NCBI GenBank assembly: GCA_029866005.1
Contig: JARXAE010000025.1
Span: forward strand, 1 to 64,000
Direction of reading: 5' to 3'
Length of the DNA stretch: 64,000 nt
Source of the DNA: Fimbriimonas sp.
Lineage (GTDB): Bacteria > Armatimonadota > Fimbriimonadia > Fimbriimonadales > Fimbriimonadaceae
Position 1 is the first letter of the stretch, and the number at the start of each line of letters is the position of its first letter. A model generated the notes under the pieces. That model searched no databases, was not told the DNA's origin, and worked only from the letters and a program-made list of their open reading frames with translations. This document shows positions 9,907 through 19,476 of the stretch, piece by piece. A program made the position numbers and the translations under genes.

Positions 9907-10263
9907 TTACAGGGTACCGCTTTGGACCCGGTTTTGGCGAAGAGCAGGGCGGGCCTGGTCCTCGATTCGATCCAAGTAAGCATCGTAACCGAGCGCGAAC
10001 CCGATCACTAGGAAGCCGCACAGGTGGTAAATCGCACACCATCGCAACGCGACTTTTTCGGCTGCTTTCAGCTTCCTGAAGTACGCATAGATCGCGAGGT
10101 AAAGCAAAACAAGCGCAGGAACGACCCAAGCCACACAGAAAATGATAACGAGTGGCACGTGAATAATTTGCGGAAGTGAAATGTTAGCGGCGGCGATGAA
10201 AATAGGGGGAACAAGGCCAAGAAAAACAAGTCCGGACATCCCGAACTTTTTGGCCAGGCGCAC
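9907..10263 (-). CDS. small multi-TM membrane protein, hypothetical
   Basis: 118 aa with several hydrophobic segments, directly upstream of rnpB on the same strand. Confidence 0.5.
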   Translation of the reverse strand: MRLAKKFGMSGLVFLGLVPPIFIAAANISLPQIIHVPLVIIFCVAWVVPALVLLYLAIYAYFRKLKAAEKVALRWCAIYHLCGFLVIGFALGYDAYLDRIEDQARPALRQNRVQSGTL

Positions 10264-10393
10264 ACCTTACTCGTCTGTCATGCCTTCGTTATACGGAAGC
10301 AACCGGGCAATGGTTGGCGGCGACAAGAGGACTGGGGGTTCCGGCTCTTGGAACTTGAATCTTCTGTCGGTCTCCGAGAGTATTCTCTGGCGG

Positions 10394-11302
10394 ATGTCGG
10401 TCGAGCCGAGAATTTTGGTTTACGAGGGGCGGCGTTTTCTTCGTCCGGAGACGGGGCCGAAGGTTGTTGGGGCTAAGGAAACGGGGTTTGGGAACTTGCC
10501 TCGGTTAGCAATTGCTTCGATTGGTACAGCGGTGTTCATGATCGGGAGCGGGGTTTGGTTTGCGAACAAACTCCGGTCGGGGGAGATTCCTTGGGACAGT
10601 CCTTGGAAGTGGTTTGCGTTGGCAATAATGCTTGTCCCGATGTTTTTTTTCATGGGATTGGTGCTACTGCAAGCCAAAAAGAAGCCAGTGGAGAAGCCAA
10701 AGCTGCCTCCAAACCCCATCTACATGAAGACCAGCCTGTATACGAACAAGGCGGGAACTGTTTCGACCGGCTCGCTTGAACTCCAGAACGGTCTGATCAG
10801 AGTTGTGGGCGAAAAACAGACTATCGAAATCAATCGGCTCGAAGTGGAGAGCATTAAGCTCGTTGAAGGGCGGGTTCGGCTCGTTATACCAAAACATCAT
10901 GCCTTGCCAGCCATGCACATTTTCCTGTCTCCGATTAACGAGGAATTGGGAAACATGCTGGTGAAACGGGAGGTACTCAAGGAGTTGGCTTCGCGGATTG
11001 AGTCCATGCCGACTTCGACCCTTGCGAGTACGTACCCGAGGATCGAGTTTCGGGAGTTTCAGAGACCTCCCGGGACTCTTGCAAAGTGTATCGTTGGAGG
11101 CGGGACTGCAGGGCTAGGCATATCTGCCCTCATGATGCTCCTGGGGAGGCCATCAAGGCAAGATCCTGGGAGCGACGCTCTGCTGTTGGTGATACCGCCC
11201 CTCTGCCTCGCCACTCTGGTGGTCGTAATAGCGTTCGGGGATGTTTGGGTTGCGAAGTCGAATAACAAGTGGCTTCGCAAGAAGGGGATTCTTCGGGATT
11301 AA
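10394..11302 (+). CDS. hypothetical membrane protein
   Basis: Within ORF 10181..11302; start MSVEPRILVYEGRRF; two N-terminal and two C-terminal hydrophobic segments. Confidence 0.6.
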   Translation: MSVEPRILVYEGRRFLRPETGPKVVGAKETGFGNLPRLAIASIGTAVFMIGSGVWFANKLRSGEIPWDSPWKWFALAIMLVPMFFFMGLVLLQAKKKPVEKPKLPPNPIYMKTSLYTNKAGTVSTGSLELQNGLIRVVGEKQTIEINRLEVESIKLVEGRVRLVIPKHHALPAMHIFLSPINEELGNMLVKREVLKELASRIESMPTSTLASTYPRIEFREFQRPPGTLAKCIVGGGTAGLGISALMMLLGRPSRQDPGSDALLLVIPPLCLATLVVVIAFGDVWVAKSNNKWLRKKGILRD

Positions 11303-11391
11303 TCTCGCTATTGTCGAGAGTTCTCGGTAAAGCCTCCCTCACCCCCAAACCCCCGCTCCCCCTGGGGAGGCGAGGGGGCTTTTCGGACGGA

Positions 11392-12288
11392 TTACTTTGC
11401 GAATTGCCAGGCGATGCGTTGCATTTCTTTGACGGCGACGGGGTCGGGACGTTGGTGGATGGGGCCGTTGCCGTAGAGTTGTTTGCCCCAGTATTCGCCA
11501 CCCCAGCGGCCTTTGAGGTCAACCGTTAGCCCTTCGGGAGAGCGGCCAAAGAGGACTCCGTATTGGAGGCAGGCGATGAAGTACATTCCGGCGGGTTTGA
11601 GGTGGATGTCGTCGCCGAAGAGGTCTTGGGCTTTGGTGAATCCGGGGAGGCGGCCGGCTTCGGCAGCGTCGACGAGGGCGCCGAGGGCTTGGGCTTCTCG
11701 GATGATGGTGATCTTTTTGCCGGTGGCTTTCTCGGCGGCGGATTTGATTTTTAGCCACATCGGGGCGTCGGCGTCGACGCGTTTGCGCCAGAGGAGATTG
11801 CGGGTGGGGCTGTGAGTGTCCCATTCAGCTTTGCCGGTTCCGCTTTTGAGGCTGTGCCAGGGTTCAACGTAGTAGATGCTTGCATTCGGGTTCGTGCGAC
11901 CGATGTAATCGGCGAACTTGGTGAGGAATTCGACAGAGTTTTTCTCTTGCCAGTCGCCGCCACGGGGGACGGAGTCGATGAGGACAACCGCGTTGTAACC
12001 GCCCTTCGCAAGGGAATTCGGGTAGTTGACACGGAACTGCTTGTCATCGTATTTATCACCGGGCTTGACGGCTTCGTTCCATTGAGTTTCAAGTGAAGCG
12101 CCGAGGCGGAATTGTTCTTGGAATTCAAACTTTAGGCCCGGGGTGTTTTTTGCGAGCGAAGCGACCATGTCGGGGATCTCGCTGCTGAGCGAGTGGCCGA
12201 TTGAGTAGAGCTTGACGCTGCTCGGCTTTGGAGTTTGGACGGCTGGATTGCAAGCAACGAGAGCTAAACCGAGTAGGGCGCGGATCAT
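11392..12288 (-). CDS. SGNH-hydrolase-like lipoprotein, hypothetical
   Basis: MIRALLGLALVACNPA lipobox-like; YSIGHSLSSEIPDMV N-terminal block and C-terminal DLFGDDIHLKPAGMYFIA (D-x-x-H). Confidence 0.6.
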   Translation of the reverse strand: MIRALLGLALVACNPAVQTPKPSSVKLYSIGHSLSSEIPDMVASLAKNTPGLKFEFQEQFRLGASLETQWNEAVKPGDKYDDKQFRVNYPNSLAKGGYNAVVLIDSVPRGGDWQEKNSVEFLTKFADYIGRTNPNASIYYVEPWHSLKSGTGKAEWDTHSPTRNLLWRKRVDADAPMWLKIKSAAEKATGKKITIIREAQALGALVDAAEAGRLPGFTKAQDLFGDDIHLKPAGMYFIACLQYGVLFGRSPEGLTVDLKGRWGGEYWGKQLYGNGPIHQRPDPVAVKEMQRIAWQFAK

Positions 12289-13580
12289 TTCTGGGGTTTA
12301 CCTCCGAAGGCGACTTCGCAAGGCGTCGATAGGGTGAAAGGCTTACCGTCGATGTTGTAGCGGGCTTCGAGGAAGACGGCGCTCCATTTGCCAGGTTTGA
12401 GTTCGGTTTTGAGGATATCGGTTTTGGCTTTCTTTTCTTCGACGAATCGTTGCTCGCGGAAGTCTTTGGTGTCGCTTTCGGCTTTCCAGATCGAGACCGC
12501 TTCCATTTGGCCCTCGCTGGGGTCGAGATTAAAGGCGACTTCTTCCTCATTGACGGTGGTCTTGCTTTGGAGGCGCGGGAACTTGAAGGATCCGTTCACG
12601 GAGCGGGCGAAGGCGCCAATCGAGTTGGTGAGGCGGATTCGGTCGCTAAGTCCGTGACCATTGTTAGGGACTTGGAGGACGTTCTTGGGTTGCTTCAAAT
12701 CGTTCCAATAGAGCTTGGTGGCGTCGGTTGCCCAGTACTGGTCGTTAGAACCGTTGACGATAAGGGTGGGGATTTTGATCCGATCGCGGTAGGAGTACGG
12801 GTCGACCATCTCCATGAGTTTTTGACCTTCTTTGGTCTGGAGTTTTTCTTGGAGGCCCCGGCGGGTGTAGTCCGCGATTTGCTCACTGTACTCTCCCCAC
12901 ATTTCTATTTGATGCTTCATTTGGGCGTCGAATCTGAGATTATCGAACACCATCGGGGCAATACCGGCGACTCGTTTGTCGCCACTCGCCGCGGTCAGCC
13001 AGGTCGTCCAGCCGCGCTTGCTGGCTCCGGTAACCACAAACTTTTTGATAATCATCCCGTTTTGTTTGGTGAAGCGTTGGATCACATCCATTGACGAGAC
13101 GGCGGCTCTGGTCATCGGGAAAAGGAGTGGCCAGGTGGCGTCGCCGGTTTCCAGATACTTGGTAAAGGTGTGAGCGATGAGGTCGTCTTCCTTCATCTCC
13201 CAGATGGGCTGGTTGGGGATGTTGAAGAGCATCATGATCGGCATTCCCGTCGCATTAGAAAGGAGGTTGATGTCGACCATGTCGCCGTTTCTCGGGCCAT
13301 CGCCGGTGATGAACAGGATGGCGGTTTCCGACTTCTCGGCACCCTTCGGAACCTTCATCAGAATTCGATGCGACCAGAGCTGTTTTTGCCACATCTGGCT
13401 ACAGAATTCAATCTCGTCGATGCCGTTGTTTCGAGTAAGTTTTGCGGTTGGCAACCCCTTCTGGGGGAGGGCCAAGTAGTCCAGCAGGGGGCGGTGATCT
13501 TGCTTAGACATGGCAAGGGATGCAACGAGCACAGAGAGCATGTCTTTATTGACGCACAACCTGTTACATAAAATTGTCAA
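12285..13580 (-). CDS. PhoPQ-activated pathogenicity-related (PqaA-like) protein, alpha/beta hydrolase fold
   Basis: 431 aa; KKFVVTGASKRGWTTWLTAASGDKRVAGIAPMVFDNL, IVNGSNDQYWATDATKLYWNDL. Stop/start overlap with downstream SGNH-like gene. Confidence 0.85.
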   Translation of the reverse strand: MTILCNRLCVNKDMLSVLVASLAMSKQDHRPLLDYLALPQKGLPTAKLTRNNGIDEIEFCSQMWQKQLWSHRILMKVPKGAEKSETAILFITGDGPRNGDMVDINLLSNATGMPIMMLFNIPNQPIWEMKEDDLIAHTFTKYLETGDATWPLLFPMTRAAVSSMDVIQRFTKQNGMIIKKFVVTGASKRGWTTWLTAASGDKRVAGIAPMVFDNLRFDAQMKHQIEMWGEYSEQIADYTRRGLQEKLQTKEGQKLMEMVDPYSYRDRIKIPTLIVNGSNDQYWATDATKLYWNDLKQPKNVLQVPNNGHGLSDRIRLTNSIGAFARSVNGSFKFPRLQSKTTVNEEEVAFNLDPSEGQMEAVSIWKAESDTKDFREQRFVEEKKAKTDILKTELKPGKWSAVFLEARYNIDGKPFTLSTPCEVAFGGKPQK

Positions 13581-13596
13581 GATCGCAAAAAGATTG

Positions 13597-13625
13597 TTGA
13601 CATTCGCGGCGAGAAGTGCGACAAT
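13597..13625 (+). promoter_or_regulatory. sigma70-like promoter upstream of the 13671 gene
   Basis: TTGACA (13597-13602), 17-bp spacer, GACAAT (13620-13625). Confidence 0.5.
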
Positions 13626-13670
13626 AAGCCACCTGTATTGCTATCCGGGGGGATAGTGCTTGGTGATAAC

Positions 13671-15095
13671 ATGGTGAATAGGTTCACGAAGATTAAAAGA
13701 ACGTTGGCGTTGGCGGGCGCGGCTGCCCTTTCGGCTGGTTCGTTCGCATTTGCATTTGATGCCGAGATCTTGATTCAGCGCGCGCTGAACAGCCCGACGC
13801 TGACCGTGAAGTACGACGGCGCAAATGCATCGCTCGTTGAACTCCGAATCAACGGCGAATCGTTTGCCACTCGAGCAGTTGCCTCGAAGGAAACCAAGGG
13901 AACTGTTGAGTTCACCGTCACCGTCACCGACCTGAAGGACGGAGACAATGAAGTCGAGATTCGACTTTACGACAAGACTGGCAAGGTTCTTTCAAGCCAG
14001 AAGCAAAACATTTCGACCGACCAAGGTAACAAGGGTCCGGTTTACATCACTGGCCCAAAGCAAGGTGAGACCGTCAAGGGTCCAGTCGAAATCAAGATCG
14101 GTTTCGGTAAAGAGCTGAAGAATTCTTTCGTTTCATTCTTCATCGATGGCGACCACAAAGAAATCAAGAACACCCCCCCTTACAACTACGTTTGGGACAC
14201 CCAGAAGGAGTCCAACGGATGGCACACTGTCGAGGCTTGGGTTGTTGATGAACTCACCAACACCTACAAGTCGAAGCAGGTTCGCGTTTTTGTTAACAAC
14301 CCAGGCGGTCGAACCAATCGAACCGGTCTTGGTGGTGGTGAGGCAGTTGTTGCTAAGGGCACCAGCCAAGCCACGATCGAGGATACAAACAACGGTATCA
14401 AGGGATCGGATCTGACGGTGGCCGCGACCACCGCACCAGTTGGCGTTTCAACTCCGAAGGTCGGGGCTGTGAAGACCACGGTGACGGCAAAGACTCCAGT
14501 TGCTGCTCCAGCCGCTTCGAAAGCTCAGCCGGTTGCAACCAAGGTAACCCCTAAGATTGACGATAAGGTGGCAACGCTCAAATCGCCAGCTGTTGATGGC
14601 GGAATTCCAATGGCAAGCATGAACATGGTTCCTACCGGAAGTCGAATTGCCCGACCTCATGGCCTTCCAAACTTCGCAACTGAAGCCGCGACAAAGGTTC
14701 TCTCCATTGGAAAGGGCTTCCGAATGGAAGGTGTTAACACCTTCTCAGTGCTTTACAACGGTCGTTTCGTCGAGTTTGACGTTCAGCCTCGAGTTGACGA
14801 AGGGATTCCGATGACCCCATTCCGACACCTGATCGAAAAGGCAGGCGGCATGGTCGGGTGGCTCAAGTCAGCGAAGGAAGTTAACGCTTCTGCAGATGGT
14901 ATGAAGATTTGGTTTAAGGTAGGCGATGCCAACGCAAAGGTCAACGACAAAGCATTCAAGCTCGAAATGGCACCTTACATTGATCGTGGTCGAACAATCG
15001 TTCCTCTTACATTCATGAGCGACGCTCTTAAGGTGAACATTGATTTCGATCCGTCCACCGGACACGTTCTCATCACCAAGAAAGACTCCAAGTAA
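13671..15095 (+). CDS. secreted protein with Ig-like domain and C-terminal copper-amine-oxidase-N-terminal-like (stalk) domain
   Basis: Start MVNRFTKIKRTLALAGAAALSAGSFAFA; GPVYITGPKQGETVKGPVEIKI Ig-like; C-terminal MTPFRHLIEKAGGMVGW...RTIVPLTFMSDALKVNIDFD. Confidence 0.8.
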   Translation: MVNRFTKIKRTLALAGAAALSAGSFAFAFDAEILIQRALNSPTLTVKYDGANASLVELRINGESFATRAVASKETKGTVEFTVTVTDLKDGDNEVEIRLYDKTGKVLSSQKQNISTDQGNKGPVYITGPKQGETVKGPVEIKIGFGKELKNSFVSFFIDGDHKEIKNTPPYNYVWDTQKESNGWHTVEAWVVDELTNTYKSKQVRVFVNNPGGRTNRTGLGGGEAVVAKGTSQATIEDTNNGIKGSDLTVAATTAPVGVSTPKVGAVKTTVTAKTPVAAPAASKAQPVATKVTPKIDDKVATLKSPAVDGGIPMASMNMVPTGSRIARPHGLPNFATEAATKVLSIGKGFRMEGVNTFSVLYNGRFVEFDVQPRVDEGIPMTPFRHLIEKAGGMVGWLKSAKEVNASADGMKIWFKVGDANAKVNDKAFKLEMAPYIDRGRTIVPLTFMSDALKVNIDFDPSTGHVLITKKDSK

Positions 15096-15116
15096 GGACT
15101 TTCGAAGTCAAAAGTT

Positions 15117-15153
15117 AAGGCGATCCACAATTTGGATCGCCTTTCTTGTTTTT
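15117..15153 (+). terminator. Rho-independent terminator
   Basis: GGCGATCC-ACAATTT-GGATCGCC followed by TTTCTTGTTTTT. Confidence 0.9.
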
Positions 15154-15246
15154 GATGGTTCGCAACTCTCCGTATATGGAATGAACTCTCCGATAACTCT
15201 TCTGTGCCGACCATTTTGGTTGGCATATGAGACTAGGAGAATTCCG

Positions 15247-15615
15247 TTGAATCTTGCTTATAACACAGACAAACGACGCTACATTCGGTATGAGTTACTG
15301 GACTATGCCGTCATGTCGCTTGACGGCACGACCGAAACGGTCAATGTGGTCATTACCGATATTGGCTTGGGTGGTGTTCAGGTTCGTACAAGAACCCAGC
15401 TGATCTCGGGCTCCAAAGTCTTTATTCAGGTAGCTTGCACCGATGGCGAAAGCCTCAGCCTCCGAGGGGAAATCCGACACACCGTCGAGATTCCAAACTC
15501 AGATCTCTTCAGCGCAGGTGTCCGCTTCGTGCCCGAGAATCACGAAGAGCGCATGGCGGTGGCGGAGTTTGTCCACCAGGTGTTCCAGCGTCAAGCCGAT
15601 GATCTTGCCTCTTAA
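15247..15615 (+). CDS. PilZ domain protein
   Basis: NTDKRRYIRYELLDYAVMSLDG...VVITDIGLGGVQVRTRTQL...FSAGVRFV is PilZ-like. TTG start with AGGAGA Shine-Dalgarno 6 nt upstream. Confidence 0.8.
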   Translation: MNLAYNTDKRRYIRYELLDYAVMSLDGTTETVNVVITDIGLGGVQVRTRTQLISGSKVFIQVACTDGESLSLRGEIRHTVEIPNSDLFSAGVRFVPENHEERMAVAEFVHQVFQRQADDLAS

Positions 15616-16856
15616 GCAGGCAGGATCGTCCCTTCCACTTCCCCGAATCCGACACGGAAGCCCTCACCCTGGCAGTAACCAGTGAGCACGAGGCTGTCTC
15701 CATCTTCCAAAAACTTCCGGCTTGTCTCGCCAACTTGTACCGGCTTTGATCCTCTCCAGGTGAGCTCCAACAGGGAGCCGAAACTACCTTCTTCAGTGCC
15801 AGAGATGGTGCCACTGGCGTACAAGTCGCCCCATGAGAGCGGGGTTCCGTTTGAAGCTTGGTGAGCAAGCTGTTGGTCAAACGACCAGTAAAGTTGGTTC
15901 GCGTTTGTTTTTGAAACTGTCGTATAGTCTGCGGCTTCTTCCGGCTTCAGCTTGACCTCAAGGGTGACATCATATGCCATCGGCTCACTTGTTCGCAAAT
16001 GACCGAGGACGGGTGGGTCTTGCTCAAGGCGAGTCACTCTGAACGGTTCAAGGGCGTCGGGAAGAACAACCCAGGGCGAGACAGAGGTCCCAAAGGACTT
16101 AGCAAGAAATGGACCGAGAGGCTGGTATTCCCAGCGCTGAACGTCACGAGCCGACCAGTCGTTGACGAGGACAAAGCCCAGGATGTGCTCTTTGACGACT
16201 CCAATATCAACGGTCTCACCCATTGCCGAGGGCATACCAACGTAGAAGCCCATCTCAAGTTCAAAATCTAACTCCTTTGTTGGACCGAATTCAGGAACTT
16301 CGGAATCTGGTGCTTTGGTCTGTCCTTTGGGGCGACGGATTGGGGTCCCGCTCACGACTACACTGCTTGCGCGGCCGTTGTAGGCGACCGGTAGGTGGCG
16401 ATAATTCGGGAGTAATGGTGGCATGTCGGGGCGGAACATTCGGCCAACGTTACTTGCATGGTTGATCCCTGAGTAGAAATCGATGAACGCAGTAGGCTTG
16501 ATGGGGAGCAGAAGCCGCGCCCTGCTGATCGGAATCAGGGCTTTCAAGCGCAGGATCTCGTTGTCTCGGAACGCAGGGTTTGACTCCTCCAAAAGCTCGA
16601 AGAGAGCTTTGCGAAGCGCGGTGAATTCTTCTTGAGTCAGATCAGCAAAGCTATCGAGGAACGGATACTGCTTTTCAGAAATGAGACCGGCGTCACGCAG
16701 AACGGTGAGATCAACAACATAGTCACCGATTGCGGTTGCAAGGGTCACTTCCCGTCCCGTCGGAGCAAGAATTGCGAACGGAAGGTTCTGAATGGAGAAG
16801 TGAGAAGCTGGGTCTACGTTAACCCATGAGCGAGCTGTTTTTGGTACGACAAACAT
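15612..16856 (-). CDS. fahA: fumarylacetoacetase
   Basis: 414 aa; DFYSGINHASNVGRMFRP, LDFELEMGFYVG, VLVNDWSARDVQRWEYQPLGPFLAKSFGTSVSPWVV, GTPLSWGDLYASGTISG. Confidence 0.93.
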   Translation of the reverse strand: MFVVPKTARSWVNVDPASHFSIQNLPFAILAPTGREVTLATAIGDYVVDLTVLRDAGLISEKQYPFLDSFADLTQEEFTALRKALFELLEESNPAFRDNEILRLKALIPISRARLLLPIKPTAFIDFYSGINHASNVGRMFRPDMPPLLPNYRHLPVAYNGRASSVVVSGTPIRRPKGQTKAPDSEVPEFGPTKELDFELEMGFYVGMPSAMGETVDIGVVKEHILGFVLVNDWSARDVQRWEYQPLGPFLAKSFGTSVSPWVVLPDALEPFRVTRLEQDPPVLGHLRTSEPMAYDVTLEVKLKPEEAADYTTVSKTNANQLYWSFDQQLAHQASNGTPLSWGDLYASGTISGTEEGSFGSLLELTWRGSKPVQVGETSRKFLEDGDSLVLTGYCQGEGFRVGFGEVEGTILPA

Positions 16857-16859
16857 GAT

Positions 16860-17714
16860 TTAGTTCCTTGCGAGGCGGTCCAGTCCGGCGAGGGGCTCGG
16901 CGACACTGCACGAACCGAAAGTGATGAAGAATGAGCGGAGATCCTCAAGGTCTTCTTCCGAGAACTCGCGACCTCGATAGGCAAAGGCTCCTTTGATTGA
17001 GAACGACTGGGGATTTTCGTCCGCGAGGACGCGTGCCATTTCGGTGATGCTGGAGTCTTCGAGGTAGCGCATGCCGATTGCAGCGAAGACATTCAAGAAC
17101 CCGTGCTGACCGTCATGAGCGACTGCTTCGTGGAGGCCTGCGGTTAGCTTGAATGGGAGTTCGAGATCGATGCATTCCTTGAGAACAGTGGCGAGCTGGG
17201 TCGGTGAGGGGATTGCGGTTCCGCCGCATCGGAACTTTGCAGAAAGCCATTCTCCTTCGGCCATCATGGCCAGCTCTTCGCTAACGTCTCGGCTCCAAGG
17301 AAGTTCAAAGTAAACATCCGTTTCGTCGCGATAGCTTTTGAGGGAGGTGATACCGGCGCTAAAGTGAGAGAGAGGAGGTGCAGGGCACTCGTAGGTTCGA
17401 ATTTGGGAGTTTTGGCTGACTCCAAGAAAGACAGACATGTCCTTGGCGTCAGCTTCGCGAGCTGCTTGCCACTCGGACCAACCCTCGCCAGGGCGACCTA
17501 TGGCGGCAATCCCAACAGAGCGGTTTCCGAGTAAATCTGCCAGGGTTTGGAGATCAGCAACTCGCCACGCTAGATTCTCAACGATCCAACTTTCGTCTCC
17601 TTCTAACAAATCAAAGTAGCTCGAAACTGCCTCAGCTGGAGCGAGGGAGGCGGGCGGAAAGGTACCCGCATAATCAATGATCTGTTCGAGAAAACCGTCT
17701 GCGCGCTTTGCCAC
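16860..17714 (-). CDS. conserved-looking hypothetical protein upstream of fah
   Basis: 284 aa; DYAGTFPPASLAPAEAVSSYFDLL; 3 nt upstream of fah on the same strand. Confidence 0.65.
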   Translation of the reverse strand: MAKRADGFLEQIIDYAGTFPPASLAPAEAVSSYFDLLEGDESWIVENLAWRVADLQTLADLLGNRSVGIAAIGRPGEGWSEWQAAREADAKDMSVFLGVSQNSQIRTYECPAPPLSHFSAGITSLKSYRDETDVYFELPWSRDVSEELAMMAEGEWLSAKFRCGGTAIPSPTQLATVLKECIDLELPFKLTAGLHEAVAHDGQHGFLNVFAAIGMRYLEDSSITEMARVLADENPQSFSIKGAFAYRGREFSEEDLEDLRSFFITFGSCSVAEPLAGLDRLARN

Positions 17715-17794
17715 GGTTCATTTTAGCTTAGATCATGGTATCTTTTAGGTTCGTGACGCGGATCGGTAAAGATCGTGTCGACACCGTTGCAGCC

Positions 17795-18370
17795 ATGTCC
17801 CAAGTTCGCGTGTTGATTGCCGACGATGAGCCGATTATTCGGCTTGACCTCCGCCAGATGTTGGAGAGCCTAGGCTATGAGGTCGTGGGTGAAGCGGGCG
17901 ACGGAAAGACTGCGGTTGAACTTGCGAGAGAGCTTAAGCCGGACGTTTGCATCTTGGACGTCAAGATGCCGGTAATGGACGGAATCGAAGCGGTTGACAT
18001 CATCACCGAGGAGAACATCGCTCCAACCATTCTGCTGACTGCGTACTCCGACAAGGAACTGATCGACCGGGCGCGAGCGGCGGGGGTATTTGCCTATCTC
18101 GTGAAGCCGTTTAAGCCGAGCGATTTGGCGCCTTCGATCGAGGTCGCGCGAGCTCGCTTTGAGCAGAACGTTTTACTCAACAAAGAAGTCACGAATTTGT
18201 CGCAGCGCCTTGAGGCCCGAAAGGCAATTGATCGGGCAAAAGGGATTCTTATGGATTCACACAGCCTCGGCGAAGCTGAAGCTTACCGACGGATTCAGGT
18301 GCAGTCGATGAATCTTCGGAAGACGATGCAGGAAGTCGCGGAAGCGATTATTCTTGCGAAGTCGATTTAG
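17795..18370 (+). CDS. response regulator with C-terminal ANTAR RNA-binding domain
   Basis: RVLIADDEPIIRLDLRQMLE receiver, DVKMPVMDG; C-terminal QRLEARKAIDRAKGILMDSHSLGEAEAYRRIQVQSMNLRKTMQEVAEAII. Confidence 0.9.
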   Translation: MSQVRVLIADDEPIIRLDLRQMLESLGYEVVGEAGDGKTAVELARELKPDVCILDVKMPVMDGIEAVDIITEENIAPTILLTAYSDKELIDRARAAGVFAYLVKPFKPSDLAPSIEVARARFEQNVLLNKEVTNLSQRLEARKAIDRAKGILMDSHSLGEAEAYRRIQVQSMNLRKTMQEVAEAIILAKSI

Positions 18371-18387
18371 AGTCTAAACTAGACCCT

Positions 18388-18876
18388 ATGCCAGAGAATT
18401 TGTGGGCGCCTTGGCGTCTGAAGTATGTCGAGAAGCCCTCGGCATCGGGCAACATTTTTGTAGAGCTTCCCGCCCGAGGTGATGACAAGGCGAACCTTGT
18501 TTTGTATCGAGGAGAGACTGCGTTCGTCATTTTGAATGCTTACCCATACACCAATGGACACTTGTTGATTGCGCCGTTTCGGCAGACGAACGACTTGCCG
18601 ACAATGACGGACCAGGAATTACTAGAGATCAACCAGTTGGTTGCGCGGTCAGTGAAGTGGATCTCGGAGGTTTACAAGCCGGATGGATTCAATATTGGCG
18701 TCAATCTTGGCAAGGCTGCCGGAGCGGGGATTCCGGAACATATTCACTGGCACGTTCTTCCGCGGTGGAATGGAGACACAAACTTCTTGACGACGGTTGG
18801 CAACACGCGCGTGATGCCTGAGTCGCTTGAGGACAGCTACGACCGCCTTCGGGAGGCGATTCAGCGTGACGTTTGA
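18388..18876 (+). CDS. HIT family protein (AP4A phosphorylase/hydrolase-like)
   Basis: LWAPWRLKYVE, LNAYPYTNGHLLIAPFRQ, IPEHIHWHVLPRWNGDTNF. Confidence 0.92.
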   Translation: MPENLWAPWRLKYVEKPSASGNIFVELPARGDDKANLVLYRGETAFVILNAYPYTNGHLLIAPFRQTNDLPTMTDQELLEINQLVARSVKWISEVYKPDGFNIGVNLGKAAGAGIPEHIHWHVLPRWNGDTNFLTTVGNTRVMPESLEDSYDRLREAIQRDV

Positions 18877-19468
18877 AGAGCTTCGCTCACGGGCTTTGGT
18901 GTGTACGGCATGTCCGCTGAGTGAGCGAAGAACAAACGTTGTTTTTGGCGAGGGAGATCCGTCGTCTCCGCTTGTATTGGTCGGCGAGGGGCCAGGAGAT
19001 CAGGAGGATAAGTCAGGTCGACCGTTTGTAGGTAGGGCAGGTCAGCTTTTAGACAAGGCTTTGGTCGAGGCGGGATTAAGCCGGGAGACCGTTTACATCT
19101 GCAACACCGTCAAGTGTCGGGCCGCGGATTGGTCAACGGGTAAACCTCAGAATCGCCCTCCGACAGATCAAGAGACAGTAGCTTGTCGGCAATGGCTTCT
19201 TCCTCAGCTCGCCATGATTGCACCAACTGTGATCCTTTGCGTAGGGGCACCGAGCGCAAAGAACTTGATTCGGAAGAACTTTGCGATCACGAAGGAGCGG
19301 GGCCTCTACAACGAGTGCGAGTATGCCAAAACGGCGATTGCAACGTTGCACCCGAGCTACATTTTGCGGCAGCAAAGACCTGATAATGACGGCGGATACG
19401 GCCTCCTGGTCGCGGATATTCGCAAGGCGTGGGACGCTGCGGTTCGGTTAAGAGAAAAGATGGGCTAA
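18866..19468 (+). CDS. uracil-DNA glycosylase, family 4-like
   Basis: CTACPLSERRTNVVFGEGDPSSPLVLVGEGPGDQEDKSGRPFVGRAGQLLDKAL; KCRAADWSTGKPQNRPPT; ATLHPSYILRQ. GTG start overlaps the HIT gene. Confidence 0.92.
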   Translation: MTFEELRSRALVCTACPLSERRTNVVFGEGDPSSPLVLVGEGPGDQEDKSGRPFVGRAGQLLDKALVEAGLSRETVYICNTVKCRAADWSTGKPQNRPPTDQETVACRQWLLPQLAMIAPTVILCVGAPSAKNLIRKNFAITKERGLYNECEYAKTAIATLHPSYILRQQRPDNDGGYGLLVADIRKAWDAAVRLREKMG

Positions 19469-19476
19469 GATAGCTT

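Noticed and set aside
9622-9979. Short ORFs 9622..9855, 9725..9979, 9767..10129, 9831..10079
   Set aside because: Overlap the RNase P RNA gene; not protein coding.
11330-11385. C-rich/G-rich segment (cacccccaaacccccgctccccctggggaggcgagggggctttt) as G-quadruplex or regulatory element
   Set aside because: Best explained as an imperfect terminator hairpin between convergent genes; evidence too weak to call.
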